From Euphorbia lathyris (lineage: Eukaryota; Streptophyta; Magnoliopsida; Malpighiales; Euphorbiaceae), in assembly GCF_963576675.1 (NCBI RefSeq), contig NC_088916.1, positions 9,772,501-9,836,500 on the forward strand: a stretch of 64,000 bases of DNA. The letters run 5' to 3'. A program made the position numbers and the translations under genes. Positions 33,732-46,927 of this stretch are shown here, one piece after another (position 1 is the stretch's first letter; each line of letters opens with the position of its first letter). The notes beneath the pieces were generated by a model, which saw only the letters and a program-made list of their open reading frames with translations, searched no databases and was not told where the DNA came from.

Positions 33732-34400
33732 GCTTGTTTATTCGTTACTTCGTTCCGACGTAAAGTCTCTTTGTTCTCGTATGCTATTACTCCTAAAGTA
33801 TCTTTGTTCTCTAATATGCTATTACTTTAGGAAGTCTCTTTGTTCTCTATATGCTATTACTTTAGGGTCTAATGAAGATCTTTGCAGGAAGTGTAGCGTA
33901 AAGATTCAATTCTTTACTTAGATTCTTAGCTTGCTTCGACTCCTACCTAATACCACAGGTAAGGTAAGATCACTTCCCCGGCTTTTTACCCCTAATTCTT
34001 TGCCTCTAGCCCGACTTTCTTCTAGTGCCTCTTACCCGGCCCCAAGATTCAGTGCCTATTCTATAAGGTTTTATCTATCTGTAATGCGTAGCATACCCGG
34101 CTTTAGACGCAAGATTCAGTGCCTCTAGCCAGCCCGGCTTTCTTCTGCTTATGAACCCGCGGCTTAGGAGCCTCTACCCGGCTTTAGGCCTTCTTTGCCC
34201 TTATTTACCCGTGCCAACTTCTCAGCCTGCCTTGAACCATTAACTCTTCCCTGTCAGTGTCAGGTTCATAACCGTTAATTCTTAGCTGTCTGGTTTAGAT
34301 CCGTGAACTCTTACCTGTCTGCTTTTTAACCGTTAACTCTTTCCTCGTTAACTCTTTCTTTTACCGAACGAACTAATAATTATAAGTTCATTCCATACCA

Positions 34401-36091
<1,691 letters not shown>

Positions 36092-36602
36092 AATAAAAAA
36101 GGGGCACCGACTGCTACTAATAGTCGTACTCTCAGTTACTAAGAACCTAACAGAACTTCACAGAAGAAGCCAGTAAATAGCGGCCTCTCATTCAATCCAC
36201 CTCTAGATGTTAAAGGAAGGTATTCCGATGCCACTCACTCATCAAAGCAAGAAGGACTAAACGCATAAAATAGAAGAGATGCTCTTAATCGGTAAACTTC
36301 GGAACAGAGGGATTGAGCTGTGATGTGAAACTGAATCGAAAGAATCAGCGATAGTGAATGAAAGAAAGTCAAGTTAGGCAAAGAAAAAACCAGACCAGAT
36401 ATAAGTGAATCTGAGACAAGGTGCTCACTTACTCGACACAAAGGTTTTGAATACTGGGCAAGAACCCGACTGAGGAAGGGAAACTCTCTTTCCTTCTTAA
36501 CTTCTCTTCACCCAGAATGGGCATATATTTCACTAGATGCAACGGATTCTACGGCACCGATCTTCTCCATAATAAATTTATTTCAACCCCACGGAGCGGT
36601 AA
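36092..36602. other. Unassigned stretch after cox1
   Basis: Mitochondrial spacer with no gene recognised. Confidence 0.4.
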
Positions 36603-36959
36603 GGGGGTAAAGAATGGCTAACTCATTCCCCGGGCCCCCGAGCTCCTGCCGAAGCTAAAAGCAAACTTGAGGACTATCTCTCCTCATTTGGGAAGCGAAA
36701 GCCTAGGCGCCCCTTTTTAGATTTAGAGAGTCAAGTTCACGAACTTGACCTGGAGGGGGCTTCGCCAGAAAAGCTCGAGATGATTATCGATCTCATGAAA
36801 AGCCTCTCCCAGAACCGCGAAAGAGAAGGCATTTTTTCGGCCAAAGATGCCGCAGCCAAATTTGACCATGAGCCTTCGGGAACATTACCATGCCATAGAT
36901 GGATAAGGCAAGAACTGCGAGACCTTTCTCGTTATCTTGATGTTGAAGGAAAAAGTTGA
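36603..36959 (+). CDS. Uncharacterised open frame, no clear start
   Basis: The frame is open from just after TAA (36600-36602) to TGA (36957-36959), about 118 codons. It reads EAKSKLEDYLSSFGKRKPRR, then LDLESQVHELDLEGASPEKL, EMIIDLMKSLSQNREREG and IFSAKDAAAKFDHEPSG. The sequence is strongly charged, with no membrane segment and a heptad-like helical look around residues 40-70. The composition is more protein-like than other frames here. The only ATG is internal (36779). I do not recognise the family. It could be a piece of a nuclear or retroelement gag-type gene captured by the mitochondrion. The GC-richer codon use differs from the neighbours. Confidence 0.35.
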   Translation, partial: GGKEWLTHSPGPRAPAEAKSKLEDYLSSFGKRKPRRPFLDLESQVHELDLEGASPEKLEMIIDLMKSLSQNREREGIFSAKDAAAKFDHEPSGTLPCHRWIRQELRDLSRYLDVEGKS

Positions 36960-39139
36960 CCAAGAAGTCGATGGGAATGGTAAGACCTTCAGGAGACGTG
37001 GTCTACCGATTGGGATATAATGGAGCGCGTTAGATCTCAGTGAACAATTGGATGAAGGCACTCTCTTGCTCACCGAGAAGTTTATGATGCTTTGAGACTT
37101 AGGCCAACTGCCAGTACTCGACAAAAAGGAGAGGAACGAAGTCCACTTCTGGAGAGGCATTTCTTCTAAGCCCTAAGAAATAAGCGGGAAGGAGAGGTAT
37201 GAAAGGATTGAACCAGAGCCGAGGGTGCACACTGACTTCTTAACTTCCAACTCCTTCTTACTTAAGCGCTTTCGGGAAAGGTAACCCAAAAGACAAGTAG
37301 TTTGCTATCTTAAACCAAACTATAGGTTCTTTCGTTCGAAAGAGAATAGCTCAAGGGGAGCAGTGGTCCCAAGGGTGCCTATGGCCTCCCCGAACCCGTT
37401 ATGCTCTCGATCAAAATAAGAAAATCTTTACAGGATCAGATCCAGACTGCTTTGATAGGCGCATTGGGGCCTAGCTTCCTTATGATCCCGCACAATGAGC
37501 AAGTAGCAGGAAGAAGCAAGCATCAATCAATCAATTCTCTTTATTTCTATTTTTAAGTACACCAAACGCTTAACGCTCCTTGGGGTTCGAACTCTAACCG
37601 ACTCCCCCTTTCACTAATCGTCAGGGAGGACCAATCCGAAGGGGTCCTAACAAGGTCTAGTTACAACTACCGTGACAGTCTTTTTTTTCTTATAGCATCT
37701 TAGAGTAAAGGTAATAGGATCTTATAGGTAGCTTTTATTACCAAGTGAAATGCTTCTCAGGTGAGGAGCACGAACGAGATAAAGTAGCATAGTCACTCCC
37801 AACTTAGCATCAAGGTGCGTAACCTCCAACAACTGACTATAGCTGTAGGGATGTGACAGAATTCCCATTGCCTGGAAGTAAAAAAAAGTTATTCCCTGGT
37901 GTGCTTCTGTTAGCGGCAGTAACCTTTTTGGGGACAAGCAAATAGGGGGTCTCCATGCTAGTTTTACCAATCCAGCTCTATCTTTTCCAGCCCCTGAGGT
38001 TTGTGTTCTAGCTTTTGTAGTTTCTGGAAGCTCTGTTACATACCATGCAGTTGGAATAGCGGTTGAAGTTGCTTCTGCGTGCGAGACTTTCTTTTCTTTC
38101 TTTTAGCCACGATGATAGCAGTACAACAAACCCACAAGTAGTGGGAGCGAAAGCCCACGTAAAATGAGAAGAATAAGCAACACATAGTTGGATAAGTCAC
38201 CCACACATTTGTAGGACTTGAATACGAGACCTCATAGATCCAGGGCCTCCTATTCTTATTTAGCACTGGACCAAGTCCTCATCGGCTTGCATTTGTCTAT
38301 TAAGATAAACATTAATTGGTAGGAGTCTTATTGAATTGGGGTTCTCTAGTTTTCCGTACGTATACTTTTTTATTTTATACGTTTTAGCAAGCAAGAAAAC
38401 TCCAAGCAACGCGCGAAAGCCGTTTCCTCAGGTTAGTTTGAAAGAAAGAAAGGCGCATCTCCTTTTATTTTTTTCTGATAGTTGAGCAAGTTCCTTCCCC
38501 CCTTCCCATTCTATTCTTCCTTACTTTCTTCTATCTACTCAAATCGACGAGGAAGAGAAAGTTATGACTGCGGATGAGTAAAAAAGTGCTTTCGTTGTTG
38601 GTTGAGTGATTAGCCTCTTTATTCAAACCGAGGGTGAATTAAAGATGAAATAAAGATGAATCAGGGTTGAGGTACCTATTTACCATCCTCGGGCATCATT
38701 GAACCAGTCCCTTTGAAACTGCCGTTCCACAGCTTTTTAAGATGTGACGCGGGCTGGGCAATGTTATGGTTATCCCAGACTGTGTTTCGGAAAAAGTTGC
38801 CTACTTGAAGGGGCGGGCAGCCAGAAGAAAGCTCCAAGCCGGGCTAGGGCTCATAAGCAAGCAGAAGAAAGCCGGGTAGAGGCTCCTTAGCCAGGCTACG
38901 AGATTGATTCTCTTATGATAGAAATAGGGTAAAGAAGCTAAGCTGCGGGCTAAGCCTTTTCTTAGTTGAGCGTTACAACCAAAGTGGATTCGCCCTCGAC
39001 ACCTGAAAAAGATCGCTTGGTTCATGAAAAATTCACAGATGCAGATTCAGGGAGCTCCAACGCAAGCATCTTGAATTGAAGGTCAAATAGCTGGCTGCTT
39101 TGAAGCTCAACGAAGTCAAAGCCCGTTGACCTAGGAATG
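36960..39139. other. Unassigned noncoding block
   Basis: Contains R1b (38598-38696) and an inverted relative of the CCCGGCTTTAG-type units (38815-38900). No gene recognised. Open frames at 37722-37970 and 38036-38266 minus show no known motif. Confidence 0.5.
38598..38696 (+). repeat. 99-bp direct repeat R1, copy b
   Basis: Partner of 1590-1688. Confidence 0.9.
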
Positions 39140-39182
39140 TAAACCTAGAGCAATAGCATGATGAACCAAGAAGTCGCCAGGC
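39140..39182 (-). pseudogene. psaB: Plastid psaB fragment
   Basis: The minus strand encodes TGPGDFLVHHAIALGLH, matching PsaB. It is fused without a gap to a trnI-GAU intron piece on the same strand. Confidence 0.88.
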
Positions 39183-39276
39183 CCCGTGCCTTGGATGATC
39201 CACATCTCAGGGTCAGGCGCTGATGAGCACATTGAACTATCCATATGGCTGAGAGCCCTCACAGTCCAGGCACAAC
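39183..39276 (-). pseudogene. trnI-GAU: Plastid trnI-GAU intron 5' fragment
   Basis: The minus strand carries GCGTCGTTGTGCCTGGACTG, TGAGGGCTCTCAGCC and TTCAATGTGCTCATCAGCGC through GATGTGGATCATCCAAGGC, the 5' part of the plastid trnI-GAU group II intron. Another copy of its start, with exon 1 bases, lies at 59373-59440. Confidence 0.85.
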
Positions 39277-39280
39277 GACG

Positions 39281-39341
39281 CAAACGATCAGACCAGACAG
39301 GTGCAGGTAGCTTGACCGCCTTACCCGTCATTGAAACACAA
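39281..39341 (+). pseudogene. atp1: atp1 fragment (mitochondrial)
   Basis: Encodes KRSDQTGAGSLTALPVIETQ, a diagnostic stretch of plant mitochondrial ATP1, the alpha subunit of F1 ATP synthase (plastid AtpA reads SLGEGSMTALPIVETQ). Twenty codons of about 508 survive. It lies 5 nt from the inverted trnI intron piece. Confidence 0.92.
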
Positions 39342-39632
39342 CGAATGGACGAGCTCCAAGGAGGTAGGAGAGAGGGGGGGTCACCTTTTGTATTAGTAAG
39401 TGATAGAATGCTTTTCTTCCTCCATTATCTTCCTTCTCGCCTTATCCCGTTCGTGAGGTTTTCCCGACGGGCAAAATGAAAATCTTTTGAGCTAGTCAGC
39501 AGCCTGAAACCATCTCTTTGAACCTCCAATCCCAAGCTCTCTTTCTCCGAGTCGGATCCTACTAATGAGGAGGACGGACTTTCTCACCCGGTCAGGAAAA
39601 AATTAGCACCGTGATTGCACAAAAGTGTTAAG

Positions 39633-39714
39633 CCGGTATTTCTTTTTTATTAAACCCTTTTTTTATTGTGAAGGTAAGAGGGTGTAGTTACGGTAAGGCT
39701 TGAGAAGGTCAGGG
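39633..39714 (+). repeat. 82-bp direct repeat R9, copy b
   Basis: Partner of 16225-16306. Confidence 0.92.
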
Positions 39715-40480
39715 ACGGAGGAGTAGGAGGGGCTGGGGCTAAGAAGAGGAGATTAGTAACCAAGGACCTTAGACGATAGCTAGGAGATAGGGTTGGAGGT
39801 TCAGGTTGCTTCCCCTTAGTGCAGTGATTAACAAACAGCTTGGCTTGTTTACGCTTTTCAGACCGTGCTGGGTTGGGTTTTCCTTTTATAAGGGCTAATA
39901 AAATCATTTATTTTGGCTTTTTGACCCCATATTGTAGGGTGGACCCGACCAATCTATAAAGGACTTAAAGGGAGAGAAAATAGGGGGCCTACACCATACA
40001 TCATGCTGCCCCGGCAAAGTCAGCCATCTTACCCGGCAATCACCATTGGCTTGGTTTCAGTGAGTTCAAGCTGCCGCTGAGGCGGTGCCACTTGTCTCAC
40101 CATTGGGAATTCTTTTCTTAATCGAGCAAAGCAAGGCGCTGAAAGCACTTTACCGCTAGGTGAAGGGGCTGAGAGAAGGCCTGCCCTAAGGCCAAGGCCG
40201 GTTGGGTTTCGGTGCTTTTCGATCCTAGCCCGTCCTGAAGTCGGATGCGACGGGAAGAAGTGGCATTTGAAAGTGTTGCTGACTTAACATTTAGGTTTCT
40301 GGACTGGAAATACCGGTAAGCTCTTCACCTAATAGAAAGAAATGACATCATAAGATGTTTGAAAGGTTGGAGGAATGAATGCCAATCTCAAATGTCGTTT
40401 TCATTTTCTGCGAAATCATCTTTGGGAAGACAGAGGCTAAGCCTGACTCGACTGGGTTTGGTGAGGATGAATAGGGCTTA

Positions 40481-40636
<156 letters not shown>

Positions 40637-40757
40637 CTAGGTCCAGCTCTTTACTTATTCCACTTTCTTTAGGAATGAAAGCGGATGTCCTCTCCGATTG
40701 GCGTCGAAAGAGAAGAAGGCGGAGGAAGGAACTGATTGCCGATACTCAATCAAATCT

Positions 40758-40788
40758 TCTTTTTTGACGATTGAATGCACCCCTATAG
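40758..40788 (+). repeat. 31-bp direct repeat R19, copy b
   Basis: Partner of 18175-18205. Confidence 0.9.
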
Positions 40789-40864
40789 GAATCACTCCCA
40801 AACCACCACTATCTCAATAGAAGCTTCCTCAGGGTCGAAATTGGGTTGCCATTGGACCCCCTTT

Positions 40865-40925
40865 GTGAGGTGGCACCCCTTCTCCCGAAGTTACGAGGCT
40901 ATTTTGCCGAGTTCCTTAGAGAGAG
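40865..40925 (-). pseudogene. rrn23: Plastid rrn23 fragment
   Basis: Reverse complement of plastid 23S rRNA: GTGAGGTGGCACCCCTTCTC, CCGAAGTTACGAGGC (source has GGGGC) and ATTTTGCCGAGTTCCTTAGA on the plus strand. Confidence 0.9.
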
Positions 40926-40991
40926 AACGGCCAAATCAACAGTTCAAGTCACACACTCCCATAATCCATTTTTCTCTCAGGAGAATTCACC

Positions 40992-41039
40992 GTCGGATCA
41001 CTAAGGCCGACTTTCGTCCCTGCTCGACGGGTGGGTCTT
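40992..41039 (-). pseudogene. rrn23: Plastid rrn23 fragment
   Basis: GTCGGATCACTAAGGCCGAC then TTTCGTCCCTGCTCGACGGG and TGGGTCTT on the plus strand is the reverse complement of plastid 23S rRNA. It is followed immediately by the petA piece. Confidence 0.9.
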
Positions 41040-41040
41040 T

Positions 41041-41218
41041 GTGCCAAAATAACGAATGCCAAGAAGAACAAAAGGCCTTGGACACGTAATGGGGCCTGAA
41101 GTACTATTTTCGTGTCCCCCTGACCAAATCCACCTACATTAGGATTACTCGTTAATGGTTGATCAACTTTGATGGATTCGCCTTCTGAAACAAGAAGTTC
41201 CGGTCCTGGGGGTATAAT
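41041..41218 (-). pseudogene. petA: Plastid petA 3' fragment
   Basis: The minus strand encodes [59 protein letters not shown] and AQ. This is the C-terminal lumenal part and start of the membrane anchor of cytochrome f (PetA), a heme protein of the thylakoid b6f complex. About 60 codons are present; the end of the anchor and the N-terminal CxxCH heme site are missing. A 34-nt internal piece is repeated inverted at 41484-41517. Confidence 0.95.
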
Positions 41219-42222
<1,004 letters not shown>

Positions 42223-42530
42223 GGTCTCTTAACGCCTTCTTCTTTCTTCTCATCGGAGTTATTTCAAAAAGAATTGCCATGGTAAGGAAGAAGGGGAGAA
42301 CAAGCACACTTAGAGAGCGCAGTACAACGAGGAATTGTATGCTGCGTTCGGGAAGGATGAATCGCTCCCGAAAAGGAATCTATTGATTCTCTCCCAATTG
42401 GTTGGACCGTAGGTGCGATGATTTACTTCACGGGCGAGGTCTCTAGTTCAAGTCCAGGATGGCCCAGCTGCGCCAAAGAAAAGAATAGAAGAAGCATCTG
42501 ACTCCTTCGTGCATGCTCCACTTGGCCCGG
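42223..42530 (+). pseudogene. trnI-GAU: Plastid trnI-GAU intron 3' part, exon 2 and spacer
   Basis: This matches the plastid inverted-repeat sequence. The intron end runs GGGTCTCTTAACGCC, CATCGGAGTTATTTC, GCTGCGTTCGGGAAGGATGA, GGTTGGACCGTAGG. Exon 2 is ACGGGCGAGGTCTCTAGTTC then AAGTCCAGGATGGCCCA, where the T stem normally has CTGG, so CTAG here weakens it. The spacer GCTGCGCCA through CCACTTGGCCCGG follows. With the next feature it makes about 390 collinear bases, the longest plastid insert that I see. Confidence 0.9.
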
Positions 42531-42612
42531 GGGGATATAGCTCAGTTGGTAGAGCGGAGCTCTTGCAATTGGGTCGTTGCGATTACGGGTTGTATGTCTA
42601 ATTGTCCAGGCC
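42531..42612 (+). pseudogene. trnA-UGC: Plastid trnA-UGC exon 1 with intron start, micro-inverted
   Basis: GGGGATATAGCTCAGTTGGT then AGAGCGGAGCTCTTGCAATT is trnA-UGC exon 1, followed by intron start GGGTCGTTGCGATTACGGGT. Plastid genes read GAGCTCCGCTC where GAGCGGAGCTC stands here. This is the reverse complement of the same 11 bp, i.e. a flip of the 3-nt loop between GAGC and GCTC. The match ends near 42612; exon 2 is not present. Confidence 0.9.
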
Positions 42613-43239
42613 AATCTAATTGATTGATCTTCCTCTCGCCCGCAGGAGTTCCTTTTTCATCGGGAATTTCAGCCCGGGAGAGGAATTAGATCCGCATGCA
42701 TAGCCCATCTTGGTTTGAACACTTTCCGGGGATGATGCCATCAGAAGACTTGCTTTCGTCCTTCTTCTTTTTCTTTACCATGAATCGTTGCGCTCCTAGA
42801 AAAAATAGGGCTGTTAAATAAAGCCATAGCGAGAGAGATCTTCCTTGCTGCTGCGGAACGAAGTTAGCCCGGGAACAGCTTAGCTTTGAACTTGTCCTTT
42901 CCCGGTCTTTCATCCTTGAACCGCTCCGTGGGCAGAAAGGCTTTCCGGGTCGCGCCTCGCCATAGGCACTGAATGAATGAAATGAGTGGAGATCTTCCTT
43001 CCCCCCTATCCAGAACCCTTAAGGTCGGGGACAATCTGCTTCGATTGGGCCTTACAGGCAGACCCAAAAAGGGAAGGACCTTTCCTTTTGGAGGTAAGAA
43101 AATCATGATCGGGATAGCGGACCAAAAGCTATGGAACTTGGGTCAAAAAATTTCCATTAATGAAAGATGTAAATCCATTGGAAAATCAAAAATACGTATG
43201 TCGGATGAAATGGTGGTTGTTGCTATCTGCTCCAATAAC
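42613..43239. other. Unassigned stretch
   Basis: No gene recognised apart from the open frame 42973-43323, whose end contains the ycf2 scrap. Confidence 0.4.
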
Positions 43240-43280
43240 GACCCTGCGGATCCACTCTTTTTCCTATTCAAAGATCAGCC
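43240..43280 (+). pseudogene. ycf2: ycf2 micro-fragment
   Basis: Encodes [14 protein letters not shown], from the C-terminal part of plastid Ycf2. It lies in a 116-codon frame (42973-43323) that is otherwise unrecognised. Confidence 0.88.
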
Positions 43281-43760
43281 CAAAATAACGATTTTTATCA
43301 GCTGTAGCAAAGAAAGTAACTAACCCCTGTGAACTAGACCTCCGGAAATTCAATCTATGGGATCGCTCTTCTCCTTCCCATCAGCCTATCGCTCCCAGGG
43401 GAATGATCGTACAAAGGAAAGCAACTGTTGAGCAGTGGTATTCGTGCAGGGCATAATTCCTGTATGCAGCCTTGCAGCATGCATGCCATCGCTCAACTCT
43501 ATTGACTTGAGACTAGGTTGAGGGAGTCGATCATTTGTAGATTGAAAGGGGCACTCATTCCCTTGCGGGAAAATGACACCCGGATGGTTCTTATCTTTCA
43601 CCTTGGCATATTCATTTAGAAAGAGAAGAGTTGTGCCGGAAAGACCAAGAAAGCTGTCTTAAAAAATAAGGAAATGAAAAAGCTTCTTTACACTTACCTT
43701 TCTTCTGGTCTTACGAATTGGATTTAAAGCTACTTCTTATTGAAAAGTGGATCGAGCTGG

Positions 43761-43840
43761 ACATTCATCATGCAACCGTCAAAAATCATTTGAATTACTT
43801 TGCCGCTATACAAGACGAGCAAGAACTCTTTAATAAGAGC
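43761..43840 (+). repeat. 80-bp direct repeat R12, copy b
   Basis: Partner of 23618-23697. Confidence 0.92.
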
Positions 43841-44306
43841 TTCCCCGCCCCCACCATAATTTCTCTCAATCCTCAATCCATTCATCCCCTTGGGGAGAGC
43901 TAGACCTTTGTTCTGGCTAACTACGCCTTACCTTAGTTCTGGTATGGTATGGTATAAGCCCCTATGGGGCGCCGAAAGGTATAACTTGTACAAATCTTTC
44001 CATTTTCCAATTCGATCCAAAGCTAAACCGCAAATCGAACTATGAGATCCTCATCCGCTAGCTCCGAATCTCATCCACATAAACAAAACGGAATTCGTAA
44101 TGGCATTCTTTGAGCCTATTCCAAGCTGGCCTGGCTTTCAGACTAACTACCCAACTTAGGCAATCGTGCCCAATGGGGCCCTGTATAACTCCCCCGTCCC
44201 CCTAAAGGTCGGGAAGCTATGCCAGGGGAACTCATCCCTCTCTTACGGGGGCCAAACTTGCATTCAGCTGCTGATTGAAAACAGTCAGTGCTTCAGATTG
44301 TCTTGT

Positions 44307-44348
44307 GGCTTTCCGAGCTTGAAGCAGCAGGCATCACGAGAACTCAAC
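44307..44348 (+). repeat. 42-bp inverted repeat R15, copy a
   Basis: GGCTTTCCGAGCTTGAAGCA through CGAGAACTCAAC; reverse complement at 48533-48574, next to the trnV fragment. Confidence 0.92.
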
Positions 44349-44875
44349 TTTCAATGTTTGGCGTGGTATTTGACCCTGCCTCCCTTGTCTTTTCTCTTCA
44401 CCCAGGCATCAGATGCCTTTCGGACCTATAAGGGAAATCAGTCATAGGTAGGCCTCATAGCCAAGCGACTAGAGAGCCGTAAGAGCCGGTAAACTAGAAA
44501 TGAAAGTCAGATAGGCGGGATGTCCGCGTCTCGGCCGGTTAGAAGAAACTTCTTAAAGAAATGAAGCTATTAGGGTTTCGGCTTGAGTGTGACATTGATG
44601 CTTCAAGGTCGATAACAGAATGGTAGAAAGAAAGAAGGAAGCACTTCTAGAGTATGTTTGTGTTTTGGTAATGGCAAGCCTGTGGTTGAGGATTCGATTC
44701 CAAAAGCAAAAGGGGTTCCAGGATTACTTGGTCGATCTGCCGAATAGCTAAGGTTTGTTGACGATCCCTGGCTACAATCCCAGGGACATCATAAATAGTA
44801 CCCGCTACTCCTACCGGAGAGGTACGTATAGTTACTCGACTTACAAGGAGAGGATGCTGTTCCCGCCAGTCTTGG

Positions 44876-45071
<196 letters not shown>

Positions 45072-45333
45072 TAACTGAGACAAGAGATCAAATACTTATA
45101 CTTAAAGTGGGTAAATGCCGCCACCTAAAAGCTCCTATTTCTCGACCAGCTGCTATTTGTACCGACCGTAAACTCCCCTTTGCCTAGCCCGATGTTGAAC
45201 CCTTTTGCCTCGCTTTAGGCCTCTTTCGAACCTTCATAGCATAGGAAAGATCAGATATTCCAGTCCCTGGATCTAATCTAACGAAGGAGACAGAGTAGGA
45301 ATAGAAGAACTAGGGCAAGAGTTCCTCCAACCC

Positions 45334-45339
45334 GCTTTG

Positions 45340-45372
<33 letters not shown>

Positions 45373-45395
45373 TGGGCCCCCGTCAATTCTTTTGA
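45334..45395 (-). pseudogene. rrn16: Plastid rrn16 fragment (926 region)
   Basis: Plus strand GCTTTGCATCGAATTAAACC, ACATGCTCCACCGCTTGTG and GGCCCCCGTCAATTCTTTTG is the reverse complement of 16S rRNA around the universal 907-926 site. It meets the piece at 55201-55263 at the shared GCTTTG. A shorter copy of the same site is at 63928-63955. Confidence 0.9.
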
Positions 45396-45506
45396 GGCGG
45401 TTTTTTACTCGGATTGGTTCTCGTGTCCCTGTGCCTAAAAGGATAGGCGGGTTCGGTTCAAGTGTTCATCGATCGGGTGGATCTATATGCTCCGGGGGGG
45501 GTGATA

Positions 45507-45525
45507 CGAGGTGTAGCGCAGTCTG
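45507..45525 (+). pseudogene. trnP-UGG: Mitochondrial trnP-UGG 5' stub
   Basis: CGAGGTGTAGCGCAGTCTG is the acceptor and D-arm start of plant mitochondrial trnP-UGG; the rest is replaced. Only 19 nt match. Confidence 0.65.
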
Positions 45526-45944
45526 CTATCTTGGAAGACCTCTGACATCCATCTTTCCCTTCTCGGGCAGTCAGATCAGGGTCTTCGCAGCTCCGGCCAG
45601 AATGCGCTTGTGTCATATGGGAACTCATGGCTGGAAACAATCCTTATGGTTTTTGATATCCGGTGATATCCGGTAGGAATAATAAGAATAAAAGTCCAAA
45701 GCGAACTACTGAAGACAGACTGCTCTACTGGGAGTGGGAAAAAAGCTCCAGTCCTTAACTCCTTCAATATCACACCTACTACCAAGAGCCTTAACGCATC
45801 CTGGCACTTCTTTCTCAACACCGTATTTCTCGACAACTTGTTTTTGTAAAAAAAAAGACTACTCATTCTGTCTAGTAATTCCTTATGGCATTAGGGACCT
45901 TCTTTCAGGTCAATTTCATGTTTTTTGGCACTCGGGACATTTCT
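45526..45944. other. Unassigned stretch
   Basis: No gene recognised. Confidence 0.4.
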
Positions 45945-46012
45945 TTTGGGAATCCTACAAGATCCATTCGTTCTTTTTTCTCTGATAGATCGTCAGAACT
46001 TCATCTGGCACA
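45945..46012 (+). pseudogene. ycf2: ycf2 fragment
   Basis: Encodes FGNPTRSIRSFFSDRSSELH LA, matching Ycf2 ([20 protein letters not shown]). It sits in a 63-codon frame (45885-46076) whose C-terminus AQDIEQKVAELAYFLRVPIE VF I do not recognise. Confidence 0.9.
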
Positions 46013-46803
46013 AGACATTGAGCAAAAAGTAGCAGAATTGGCCTATTTTTTGCGTGTACCAATTGAAGTATTTTAAAATGAGCTGAAGAATGTGATAAAC
46101 GAGATCCATTGTACAAGTATGCTATTTCAATCAGTCCAGGCTATCCGCTACACAGGGTTATAAAATTCCGTTTGATTCAAGACAAGAAAGGGCAGGAACT
46201 ACCTATACCTTTTTTATCTTCCGCTCTCACGGATATTCGCCAGCTTTGTTACTCTGGTGGCCCTTGACTGATCCGTCTCGGGCGAACCGAACCGGTGGTG
46301 AACAGGAAGAGGGAGGACCACTCGATCGCTAGGAAGAAGCAAGCCTATTCCCCGCAGATGTCATTGCTCACTATCGCTCAGCAAGGCCAAAGGTAGGTAG
46401 TCTCTTTACCGGGGAAGTTCACTAGCTCGGCCAACAGGAGTGATGAAGCGAGAACTCGGCATCGTGCAATTCCATCGATCTGGTCAATTCATATTTCCGC
46501 GAGACTCGATTTTAGATTCAACTATCTTTTTTTTCGGGGCCCTCCTCTATGTGTTTGGGTGCAAAATGCTGTAAATGAGATGACCCAGAATGTCGATCAA
46601 TGATTGCTTTCATTCAAGCCAGGGTCGAGGGACAACAACCAGTGCGGAGGGACTTATAGCCTCTTGAAACTATCCCTTTCTCTTCTCTGGAAAAGCTTGA
46701 AACCTCCAACTAATCATAGAAACAGACTATACTCTCAACCTCGAGCTGCCCAATCCCATCGGTTTGAGTTCATACTCTACCAGCTAAGAGGAAGTAGAAC
46801 GAG
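46013..46803. other. Unassigned stretch
   Basis: No gene recognised. Confidence 0.4.
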
Positions 46804-46927
46804 CGTTAGGTTCAGCAATAATAATATCCCCCAACATCCCAAAACTAGCTGTCACCCCACCTGTTGTAGGAGACGTAAGGATTGATACATAAAATAACTT
46901 TTTATTCGATTGATAATCATATAAAGC
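46804..46927 (-). pseudogene. accD: Plastid accD fragment
   Basis: The minus strand encodes [40 protein letters not shown] and NA. This is part of the carboxyltransferase beta subunit of plastid acetyl-CoA carboxylase (AccD), including the glycine-rich TTGGVTASF oxyanion-hole region. About 41 codons survive. It lies in an 89-codon frame (46784-47053) whose N-terminal part ([20 protein letters not shown]) is unrelated. The CxxC zinc finger of AccD is absent. Confidence 0.95.

Larger units (their letters stand above)
32280..34400. repeat. 2-kb field of degenerate short repeats
   Basis: This region is rich in recurring phrases such as GGTAAGG, GACGCTCAAGG, CTTACTG, GTTTACGCAAGGACTAAG (about 32763 and 33098), ACCCGGCTTTAG and GATTCAGTGCC. 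It has several obvious tandem units: 17 bp x2 at 33517-33550, 24 bp x2 at 33684-33731, and an imperfect unit of about 35 bp x3 at 33770-33867 (TCTTTGTTCTC..ATGCTATTACT). No protein or RNA gene is apparent. It is a short-repeat array unlike the surrounding spacer, related to 22660-22990 and, inverted, to about 38815-38900. Confidence 0.75.
43281..44875. other. Unassigned noncoding block
   Basis: Contains R12b (43761-43840) and R15a (44307-44348). No gene recognised. Confidence 0.5.
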
